A stretch of DNA of 64,000 bases from Arthrobacter pullicola (GTDB taxonomy: Bacteria > Actinomycetota > Actinomycetes > Actinomycetales > Micrococcaceae), in contig NZ_JACSQC010000005.1 of NCBI RefSeq assembly GCF_014836875.1, forward strand, positions 62,001 through 126,000, in the 5' to 3' direction. Below the pieces are notes generated by a model. The model was not told where the DNA came from, made no database searches, and worked only from the letters and a program-made list of their open reading frames with translations. Both the position numbers and the translations under genes were made by a program. Positions 57,499-64,000 of the stretch are shown one piece after another (within the stretch, counting starts at the first letter, position 1; each line of letters begins with the position of its first letter).

Positions 57499-60400
57499 CA
57501 GTAGCTCACCTCCTGCGAGCGCTTGCGGACCACCGAAACGATGTCCCGCTGGTTCCCGGTAGGACCGAGATAGTTAAAGGCCCATGAGAGCTGGGCGTAT
57601 CCGCCGATCATGTGGGTGGGTTTCACCAGGATCCGGGTGACCGAGTTATGGATGCCGCCCCGGCGGCCGGTGGCCTCCGACTTGGGGGTATCGATGATCC
57701 GCTCCTGGGCGTGGTGGACGTAGACGACGCCGGCGGGCATCCGGCTGCTGACGATCGCCCGGCCCACCAGCACGCCGTTGGTGTTCACGCATTCCACCCA
57801 GTCGTTATCCGCCACTTCGATCAGGGCCGCGTCCTGCGGACTCATCCACACGGCGGTTCCGCCGCGGGACAGCGAGAGCATAAACAGGTTGTCCTGGTAT
57901 TCGGAGTGGATGGACCATTTGTTGTGCGGGGTCAGGTAGCGCACGGCCACGGACAGTTCGCCCCGGGTGCCGAGCTGGGGTTCCCCGAACAGCCGGTGCA
58001 TGTCCAGCGGCGGGCGGAAAATCGGCAGGGCCTCCCCCATGTCCCGGATCCAGTCGTGGTCCAGGAAGAAGTGCATCCGCCCGGTCAACGTGTGGAAGGG
58101 CTTGAGCCGCTCGATGTTGATGGTGAAGGGGGCGTAGCGCCGGCCGCCCGACTCGGAACCGGACCACTCCGGGGAGGTGATCACCGGCGTCGGCCGGTCC
58201 TGGGTGTCGCGGAAAGTAATCAGTTTCTCTTCCATGCCCTCGGCGAGGTCCGCCAGCCGCGTGCCGGTGCGTTTCTCCAGGGTCTTGAAACCCTGGACGG
58301 CCAGTTCGCCGTTGGTGGTCCCGGAGAACAGCAGGATGGCCTCGGCCATCCTGGAATCGGTGTCGATGGCGGGCCGCCCGCGTGCCGCTCCGGAGTCGAA
58401 GACCCCGTGTTTGGCTGCGAGCTGCCGCACCTGCTTCGTCACGTCGAACTTGACGTATTTGGTGGTCAGTCCCAGCTTGTCGGCCAGCGGGCCCAGGGCC
58501 ACGAACTTCTCGCCAATCGCGGTGTAGTCCCGTTCCACAAAGGCGAAGGATGGCATGTTCTTCCCGGGTATCGCCGGGATGTCAGTGCCTTTCCAGTCCG
58601 GGGCGTGCCCGCCGGGCTGGGCGATTTCGCCGGGAGTGTCGTGGGTCAGCGCGGTGGCCACCACGTCCGTGCGGACGCCGAGGTGCTTTCCGGCCTGGCG
58701 GGAGAGTTCCTCGGCGAGCAGCCGGAACAACTCAAAGTCCGACTTCGCCTCCCAGGGCGGCGAGATCGCCGGGGTGAACGCATGCACGTAGGGGTGCATG
58801 TCGGTGGAAGAGAGATCGTACTTTTCGTACCAGGTGGCGGCAGGGAACACGACGTCGGAGAGCAGGGTGGAGCTGGTCATCCGGAAGTCCGCGGAGACCA
58901 GCAGGTCCAGCTTCCCCTGCGGTGCGTTTTCCCTCCACACCACGTCCTTGGGCCGGGAGTCACTGTGGTCTTCGCCCATCACGTTGTTCAATGTGCCCAG
59001 CAGATGCTTCTGGAAGTACTCCTCCCCCTTCGCGGAGGATCCGAGCAGGTTGGACCGCCACAGCACCAGGGTCCGCGGCCAGTTCTCCGGCGCATCAACG
59101 TCCTCCACCGCGAAGCGCATGCTGCCTTCCTTGAGCCGGTCCGCCACCCAGCGGGCTTCGGTCCGGGCCTCGCCGCGGGCGACGCCGGCAGCGGCTTCGT
59201 CGGCGACGTCCAGGGAGTTTTTAGCGTCGAACTGCGGAAAGAACGGCATCCAGCCCATCCGGGTGGACTTGGCCACCACGTCCGCGGAGTGCATTCCGCG
59301 CAGGTGCCCCTCGGCCAGCGGCGACTGGATCGCGTCGGCGGAATAGCCGTCGGAGCGGAACTGGTCCGTATGCATGTACCAGAACGCCGTGCCGATCATG
59401 AACCGCGGCGGCCGGTTCCAATCCCCGGCGGAGGCCATGGTGGCCCAGCCGGTGATGGGCCGGCATTTTTCCTGGCCGACGTAGTGCGCCCAGCCGCCGC
59501 CGTTGCGGCCCTCGCAGCCGGTGAGCATCAGCATGGCGAGGATCGACCGGTAGGTCACGTCCCCGTGGTACCACTGGCAGATCCCGGCGCCGAGGATGAT
59601 CATCGACCGGCCCTTGGACTTTTCCGCGTTGGCCGCGAATTCCCGGGCCGTGCGGATCACCGCCGACGGCTTGATCGAGGTCAGCTCCTCCTGCCAGGCC
59701 GGAGTGTAGGCGGTGCCGGCGTCGTCGTAACCGGCGGCCCAGTCCCCCGGCAGGCCGTCCCGGCCCACCCCGTACTGGGCCAGCATCAGGTCGAAGACCG
59801 TGGTGACCCGCTTCCCGGCCACTTCCATCACCGGCACACCGCGGTGGACCACGCTGCCGGTGCCGGAGGGATCCTCGAAGACGGGCAGGTCCACGGTGCC
59901 GGTCTCCCGGGCCCAGGAAGCGGCGTCGGCCAGGGACAGGGCCGGGCGCACGCCCTGCAGGTCCAGGTTCCACTTGCCCGCGTCATCGTCGTTGTAGCGG
60001 AAGCCCAGCGAACCGTTGGGAACCACCGGCTGGCCGGTGTCCCGGTCCAGGAGCACCGTCTTGAACGCCGCGTCCGCTGCCTCCGTGGCCGGGTCAAGGT
60101 CCGCTGCGTTGAGGAACTTGCCCGGGACTGTGGTGCCGCCCGGTCCGTCCACCAGGGTCACCAAAAACGGGAGGTCGGTGTACTGCACTACGTAATCCTC
60201 GAAGAACGGAACCCGCCGGTCCACGAAGTTCTCCTTGAGGATCACGTGCCCCATGGCCATGGCCAGCGCGGCATCGGAACCGGCCTGGGCAGGCAGCCAC
60301 TCATCGGCGAACTTGGTGTTGTCCGCATAGTCGGGGCTGACCGAGACCACCTTCGTCCCCCGGTAGCGGCCCTCCACCATCCAATGCGCGTCCGGCGTGC

Positions 60401-61220
60401 GGGTGACCGGGATGTTCGAACCCCACATCATCAGGTAGGTGGCGTCCCACCAGTCCCCGGATTCCGGGACATCCGTTTGGTCCCCGAACACCTGCGGGCT
60501 GGCCACCGGCAGGTCCGCGTACCAGTCATAGAAACTGTTCATCACCCCACCAACCAGGTTGATAAACCGGGCACCGGCCGCGTGGGACACCATGGACATG
60601 GCCGGGATCGGGGAGAAGCCGGTGCAGTGGTCCGGCCCGTAGTTCTTGATCGTGGAGACGTGCGCGGCAGCCGTCATTTCCAGGGCTTCCTGCCAGCTGG
60701 AGCGCACCAGGCCGCCCTTACCGCGCGCCTGCTGCCAGGTCCGCCGTTTCTCCGGATCCGCGACCAGGGATTCCCACGCCAGCACCGGGTCTCCGCCCGC
60801 TCCGCGTTTGGCTTCCCGGTAGAGATCCAGCAGCACCCCGCGGATATAGGGGTAACGGACCCGGGTGGGCGAGTAGGTATACCAGGAAAAGGCGGCTCCG
60901 CGGGGGCAGCCGCGGGGTTCATACTCCGGGCGGTCCGGGCCAACCGTGGGATAGTCGGTTTCCTGTGCCTCCCACGTGATGATCCCGTCCTTGACGTAGA
61001 CCTTCCAGGAGCACGATCCCGTGCAGTTCACCCCGTGCGTGGACCGCACCACCTTGTCGTGGCTCCACCGGTTCCGGTAGAAGGCGTCACCCTTCCGGCC
61101 GCCCTCACGGAAGACCGCACGGCCATCGGCCGTCTCGTCCCAGCGCGTGAAGAACCTGCCCAGTTTGAGTAGTGCATCGGATGCGGGGCCGTCTGTCCCC
61201 GTAACGGAGCTGCTAGCCAT
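57498..61220 (-). CDS. narG: Respiratory nitrate reductase alpha subunit
   Basis: Molybdopterin oxidoreductase of 1240 residues that reduces nitrate to nitrite. The N-terminal FS0 cluster ligands are His62, Cys66, Cys70 and Cys105 (HGVNCTGSC, GCPRG). The stretch QTDVPES (248-254) holds the aspartate that binds molybdenum in this family. There is no twin-arginine signal, so the site faces the cytoplasm. The start ATG 61220 is preceded by a leaderless-type promoter. It heads the coupled narGHJI-narK operon and is divergent from menB. Confidence 0.96.
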   Translation of the reverse strand: MASSSVTGTDGPASDALLKLGRFFTRWDETADGRAVFREGGRKGDAFYRNRWSHDKVVRSTHGVNCTGSCSWKVYVKDGIITWEAQETDYPTVGPDRPEYEPRGCPRGAAFSWYTYSPTRVRYPYIRGVLLDLYREAKRGAGGDPVLAWESLVADPEKRRTWQQARGKGGLVRSSWQEALEMTAAAHVSTIKNYGPDHCTGFSPIPAMSMVSHAAGARFINLVGGVMNSFYDWYADLPVASPQVFGDQTDVPESGDWWDATYLMMWGSNIPVTRTPDAHWMVEGRYRGTKVVSVSPDYADNTKFADEWLPAQAGSDAALAMAMGHVILKENFVDRRVPFFEDYVVQYTDLPFLVTLVDGPGGTTVPGKFLNAADLDPATEAADAAFKTVLLDRDTGQPVVPNGSLGFRYNDDDAGKWNLDLQGVRPALSLADAASWARETGTVDLPVFEDPSGTGSVVHRGVPVMEVAGKRVTTVFDLMLAQYGVGRDGLPGDWAAGYDDAGTAYTPAWQEELTSIKPSAVIRTAREFAANAEKSKGRSMIILGAGICQWYHGDVTYRSILAMLMLTGCEGRNGGGWAHYVGQEKCRPITGWATMASAGDWNRPPRFMIGTAFWYMHTDQFRSDGYSADAIQSPLAEGHLRGMHSADVVAKSTRMGWMPFFPQFDAKNSLDVADEAAAGVARGEARTEARWVADRLKEGSMRFAVEDVDAPENWPRTLVLWRSNLLGSSAKGEEYFQKHLLGTLNNVMGEDHSDSRPKDVVWRENAPQGKLDLLVSADFRMTSSTLLSDVVFPAATWYEKYDLSSTDMHPYVHAFTPAISPPWEAKSDFELFRLLAEELSRQAGKHLGVRTDVVATALTHDTPGEIAQPGGHAPDWKGTDIPAIPGKNMPSFAFVERDYTAIGEKFVALGPLADKLGLTTKYVKFDVTKQVRQLAAKHGVFDSGAARGRPAIDTDSRMAEAILLFSGTTNGELAVQGFKTLEKRTGTRLADLAEGMEEKLITFRDTQDRPTPVITSPEWSGSESGGRRYAPFTINIERLKPFHTLTGRMHFFLDHDWIRDMGEALPIFRPPLDMHRLFGEPQLGTRGELSVAVRYLTPHNKWSIHSEYQDNLFMLSLSRGGTAVWMSPQDAALIEVADNDWVECVNTNGVLVGRAIVSSRMPAGVVYVHHAQERIIDTPKSEATGRRGGIHNSVTRILVKPTHMIGGYAQLSWAFNYLGPTGNQRDIVSVVRKRSQEVSY

Positions 61221-61226
61221 TCCTAC

Positions 61227-61232
61227 AAGCTA
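61227..61232 (-). promoter_or_regulatory. -10 element of the nar operon (leaderless type)
   Basis: TAGCTT on the minus strand, 6 nt before ATG 61220. TTGACG lies upstream with a 15-bp spacer. I found no FNR-type TTGAT-4 nt-ATCAA box in the gap. Confidence 0.5.
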
Positions 61233-61335
61233 CGCCCGGGCGGAAAGCGTCAACAGGGACATTCCCCAAACCGGGTCCCGGACCGTCCAGTCTGCTGCTG
61301 CCCGGAGGCTCCGAGGGTTATCCTTTCCGCCGCGA

Positions 61336-61341
61336 TAAACT
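61336..61341 (+). promoter_or_regulatory. -10 element of menB (leaderless type)
   Basis: TAAACT, 7 nt before GTG 61349. Confidence 0.5.
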
Positions 61342-61348
61342 CAACACC

Positions 61349-62302
61349 GTGAGCACTCAACTTCCCGCGCAGGTCTCTGACATTTTCGATCCCCGGCAGT
61401 GGAGGGTGGTTGGCGGTTTCGAAGACTTCTCGGACATGACCTACCACCGCCAGGTGGAGCGCGACGGCGACGGCGCCGTCCTGCGCGACCTCCCCACGGT
61501 GCGGATCGCCTTCAACCGCCCGGAGGTGCGCAACGCGTTCCGGCCCGGCACGGTGGACGAACTCTACCGGGCCATGGACCACGCGCGGATGACCCCGGAT
61601 GTCGCCACCGTGCTGCTCACCGGCAACGGCCCCTCCCCCAAGGACGGCGGGCATTCGTTCTGTTCCGGCGGCGACCAGCGGATCCGCGGCCGGGACGGGT
61701 ACCGGTACGCCGACGGGGAGACCCAGGAAACCATTGATCCGGCCCGCGCCGGCCGGCTGCACATCCTCGAGGTCCAGCGCCTGATGCGGACCATGCCCAA
61801 GGTGGTCATCGCCGTCGTCAACGGCTGGGCTGCCGGCGGCGGGCACAGCCTGCACGTGGTCTCGGACCTGACCATCGCTTCCCGCCAGCACGGCAAGTTC
61901 AAGCAGACCGACGCAACCGTTGGCAGCTTCGACGCCGGCTACGGGTCGGCGCTGCTGGCCCGGCAGATCGGGCAGAAGCGCGCCCGGGAGATCTTCTTCC
62001 TGGCCCGTGAATACTCCGCCGAGGACATGGTCGCCATGGGTGCGGTCAACGAGGCCGTGGACCACGCGGACCTGGAGAAGGTGGCCCTGGAATACGCCGC
62101 GGACATCGCCAAGCAGTCCCCGCAGGCCATCCGGATGCTGAAGTTCGCGTTCAACCTGGCCGACGACGGCCTGGCCGGCCAGCAGGTCTTCGCCGGCGAA
62201 GCGACCCGCCTGGCCTACATGACTGACGAAGCGGTGGAGGGCAAAGAAGCGTTCCTGGCCAAACGGGACCCGGACTGGTCCAACTTCCCCTACTACTTCT
62301 AG
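61349..62302 (+). CDS. menB: 1,4-Dihydroxy-2-naphthoyl-CoA synthase
   Basis: Crotonase-family enzyme of 317 residues that closes the naphthoate ring from o-succinylbenzoyl-CoA. Seen are FNRPEVRNAFRP, the FCSGGDQRIRG loop, NGWAAGGGHSLHVVSDLT and the MenB segment VGSFDAGYGS. It is longer than the E. coli protein by an N-terminal extension, as in other actinobacteria. GTG 61349 has a -10 box 7 nt before it. It is followed after 6 bp by menE and is divergent from narG. Confidence 0.95.
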   Translation: MSTQLPAQVSDIFDPRQWRVVGGFEDFSDMTYHRQVERDGDGAVLRDLPTVRIAFNRPEVRNAFRPGTVDELYRAMDHARMTPDVATVLLTGNGPSPKDGGHSFCSGGDQRIRGRDGYRYADGETQETIDPARAGRLHILEVQRLMRTMPKVVIAVVNGWAAGGGHSLHVVSDLTIASRQHGKFKQTDATVGSFDAGYGSALLARQIGQKRAREIFFLAREYSAEDMVAMGAVNEAVDHADLEKVALEYAADIAKQSPQAIRMLKFAFNLADDGLAGQQVFAGEATRLAYMTDEAVEGKEAFLAKRDPDWSNFPYYF

Positions 62303-62308
62303 GACACG

Positions 62309-63445
62309 ATGGAACTGCTCCCCGTCCACACGCCCGCCGGCTACAACGCCGGGGACCTGCTGGCCCCGCTCGCGGCGGCGCTGGCCGGTGAAGGCCCGGC
62401 GGTGGCACCCCATGCCGACCCGGCCCAAACCTTCTCCGGGGACCTGCCCAACGATGACATTGCCCTGGTGATCAGCACCTCCGGTTCCACCGGCACGCCG
62501 AAGCAGACCATGCTCAGCATCGACGCGCTGGCTGCGTCCTCGATGGCCACCGCCCTGTCCCTCAAAAAGGACGGACAGTGGCTGCTGGCGCTGCCGGTGC
62601 ACTACATCGCCGGGGTCCAGGTGCTCATCCGGTCCCTCTTTGCGGGAACGGAACCGGTCCTGCTGGACACCGCAAAGCCCTTTGATCCGGGAGCGTTCAC
62701 CACTGCGGCCCTGGAGATGACCGATAAGACCCGGCTGACCTCACTGGTACCCACCCAGCTGCACCGGCTGCTCGCCGAACCGGCAGCGGATACCCTGAAG
62801 GTCCTGCGCCGGTTCGACGCGATCCTGCTCGGCGGTGCGGCCGCCGGCCCGGCGCTGCTGGCCGAAGCCCGCGGGCTGGGACTGAACGTGGTGACCACCT
62901 ACGGCATGAGTGAAACCGCCGGCGGCTGCGTGTACGACGGTGTTCCGCTGCCCGGCGCGGACATCCAGGAATATCAGGGCCGGCTCTGGATCGCCGGGGA
63001 CATGCTGGCCGACGGTTATCTGGGCGCGCCGGAGCTGACCGCGGACCGGTTCGCGTTCCACTCCGGCAAACGCTGGTTCCGCACCGACGACACCGGCTCC
63101 GTTGCTGCGGACGGGACGGTGTCGGTTTCCGGAAGGCTCGACGACGTTATTGTCACCGGCGGGGTCAAAGTCTCCGGCGCTGCCGTGGCTGCCGCCGCCG
63201 AACAGCTGCCGGAGGTGCACCGGGCCGTGGCCGTGGGCCTGCCCGACGCCGAATGGGGCTCCGTGGTGGGGCTCGCCGTCGTCGGCCCGGTCAATCTGGA
63301 ACGCCTGCGCGGGACGATCCGCGCGGCGCTCGGCGCACCGGCGGCCCCCAAGACCGTGGTGGTGCTGGAACGCATTCCCCTGCTGCCCAACGGGAAAACC
63401 GACCGGCTGGCTGTCCGCAGCCTGCTCAGTGCCGCCCGTTCCTAG
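62309..63445 (+). CDS. menE: o-Succinylbenzoate-CoA ligase
   Basis: Adenylate-forming ligase of 378 residues that makes o-succinylbenzoyl-CoA, the MenB substrate. The P-loop STSGSTGTPK is at 56-65; later motifs are TYGMSETAGG, WFRTDDTG and the C-terminal NGKTDR with the catalytic lysine. It is clearly shorter than E. coli MenE (about 450), mainly because the N-terminal domain is reduced, a form common in actinobacteria. The stop codon lies in the first unit of a 21-bp tandem repeat. Confidence 0.9.
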   Translation: MELLPVHTPAGYNAGDLLAPLAAALAGEGPAVAPHADPAQTFSGDLPNDDIALVISTSGSTGTPKQTMLSIDALAASSMATALSLKKDGQWLLALPVHYIAGVQVLIRSLFAGTEPVLLDTAKPFDPGAFTTAALEMTDKTRLTSLVPTQLHRLLAEPAADTLKVLRRFDAILLGGAAAGPALLAEARGLGLNVVTTYGMSETAGGCVYDGVPLPGADIQEYQGRLWIAGDMLADGYLGAPELTADRFAFHSGKRWFRTDDTGSVAADGTVSVSGRLDDVIVTGGVKVSGAAVAAAAEQLPEVHRAVAVGLPDAEWGSVVGLAVVGPVNLERLRGTIRAALGAPAAPKTVVVLERIPLLPNGKTDRLAVRSLLSAARS

Positions 63446-63490
63446 GAAGTGCCCGCCCGTTCCTAGGAAGTGCCCGCCCGTTCCTAGGAA
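63435..63490. repeat. 21-bp tandem repeat with TTCCTAGGAA palindromes
   Basis: Two full identical 21-bp units (63435-63455 and 63456-63476) and a third unit truncated to 14 bp (63477-63490). Each contains the perfect 10-bp palindrome TTCCTAGGAA. The first unit overlaps the last codons of menE, including its TAG. The array ends 119 bp before menA. Confidence 0.9.
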
Positions 63491-63609
63491 CAGCACCCTT
63501 CTGCCTGTTTTCGCCCTGCGCTGCGAGGTGCGGGAGAATATGAGTGCCCGGCACTGCACCGCCGGGTAATCCGCACAACCTGACTGAGCATGTAAAGAAG
63601 GAAGATACT

Positions 63610-64000
63610 GTGGCCACAGCGGCGCAATGGTTCGAAGGAGCACGCCCCCGGACACTGCCGATGGCGGTGGCCCCGGTCATCATCGGTACGGCGGCGGCAT
63701 TCGATCTGGGTTCCTTCCGCTGGCTCAATGCCCTGCTGGCCGCCGTCGTGGCGATCCTGCTGCAGGTGGGCGTGAATTACGCCAACGACTACTCCGACGG
63801 TGTGCGGGGAACCGATGACAACCGGGTCGGCCCACTGCGCCTGACCGGGTCCGGCGCAGCCGCGGCGAAGCACGTCAAGTACGCAGCGTTCGCCTGCTTC
63901 GGTGCTGCGATGGCGGCCGGACTGGCCCTGGTTCTGCTGTCGCAGGCCTGGTTCCTGCTGCTGGTGGGTGTTGGCTGCATCGCCGCCGCGTGGGGCTACA
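63610..64000 (+). CDS. menA: 1,4-Dihydroxy-2-naphthoate polyprenyltransferase (partial, runs off the right edge)
   Basis: The first 130 residues of a membrane prenyltransferase that joins the polyprenyl chain to 1,4-dihydroxy-2-naphthoate. It begins with ARPRTLPMAVAPVIIG, typical of MenA, and has the prenyl-diphosphate motif NYANDYSDGVRGTD followed by PLRLTGSG. Hydrophobic helices follow to the end of the window. GTG 63610 has AAGGAAG upstream. It lies 164 bp after menE, across the repeat array. Confidence 0.9.
   Translation, partial: MATAAQWFEGARPRTLPMAVAPVIIGTAAAFDLGSFRWLNALLAAVVAILLQVGVNYANDYSDGVRGTDDNRVGPLRLTGSGAAAAKHVKYAAFACFGAAMAAGLALVLLSQAWFLLLVGVGCIAAAWGY

Noticed and set aside
57612-61172. 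An open frame of about 1186 codons on the plus strand across narG
   Set aside because: It is antisense to an intact narG with all catalytic motifs. Long antisense frames are expected from strong G/C bias at third codon positions. No ribosome-binding site or protein motif was seen.
61221-61348. FNR/ANR-type box controlling nar
   Set aside because: No TTGAT-4 nt-ATCAA or near match is visible in the gap on either strand.
63435-63490. Possible CRISPR array
   Set aside because: The units abut with no spacers and there are no cas genes; it is a simple tandem repeat.
62741-63655. A minus-strand frame with a repeated FLGTGGH peptide
   Set aside because: The peptide repeat is only the reverse reading of the 21-bp DNA repeat, and the frame is antisense to menE.

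Overview
The window is a dense, high-GC stretch of bacterial chromosome with short intergenic gaps. It has no rRNA, tRNA, insertion sequence or prophage gene that I could see. Gene content (menaquinone synthesis, a TetR-type PaaR controlling phenylacetate catabolism, a DyP/CopC/PCuAC group, PucR, narGHJI) and the frequent -10 box placed 6-7 nt before the start codon point to an actinobacterium. Micrococcaceae, Arthrobacter-like, is my best inference; nothing here fixes the species.

Layout. 1-4.4 kb: the tail of a TetR-like gene, gabT divergent from a PucR regulator, a glycolipid-binding-family protein and a SUKH-like acidic protein. 4.4-9.0 kb: menaquinone genes (polyprenyl diphosphate synthase, isoprenoid-chain reductase, menG, divergent menF). 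9.1-12.5 kb: a polar amino acid ABC importer with two tandem substrate-binding lipoproteins. 12.6-16.0 kb: menD, a SnoaL-like protein and menC. 16.2-19.2 kb: a PAP2 phosphatase, an MFS exporter and a metallo-beta-lactamase-fold hydrolase. 19.2-23.6 kb: a branched-chain 2-oxoacid dehydrogenase operon (E2, E1beta, E1alpha) divergent from an Lrp/AsnC regulator. 23.7-27.4 kb: a small proline/glycine-rich protein, then a copper/haem-peroxidase group (DyP, PCuAC, CopC, membrane protein). 27.5-48.0 kb: phenylacetate catabolism in several blocks (paaABCDE-paaG; paaI-paaK-paaR; paaZ; paaJ-paaF-paaH), with an S9 oligopeptidase, a DedA protein, an SGNH hydrolase, an alcohol dehydrogenase and a tyrosine phosphatase between them. 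48.0-53.0 kb: a VOC protein, azlCD with a divergent XRE-cupin regulator, a CPBP protease, NAD(P)HX dehydratase and a histidine phosphatase. 53.0-61.2 kb: narGHJI-narK. 61.3-64.0 kb: menB, menE and the start of menA.

How it works together. The men genes make the membrane quinone that respiratory nitrate reductase NarGHI oxidises, and narG and menB are transcribed divergently from one 128-bp gap. The men pathway is split by about 45 kb of other genes, and menH is not in the window. The phenylacetate genes cover ligation (PaaK), epoxidation (PaaABCDE), isomerisation (PaaG), ring opening and aldehyde oxidation (PaaZ), beta-oxidation (PaaF, PaaH, PaaJ) and a rescue thioesterase (PaaI). Five closely related operator-like sequences sit before paaA, paaI, paaR, paaZ and the thiolase operon, so the blocks look like one PaaR regulon.

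The most notable non-coding signals are these five operators, three palindromes spaced 21 bp apart at the menE stop codon before menA, and the run of leaderless-type promoters. I saw no clearly new multi-gene system. The best candidates for follow-up are listed in the findings.
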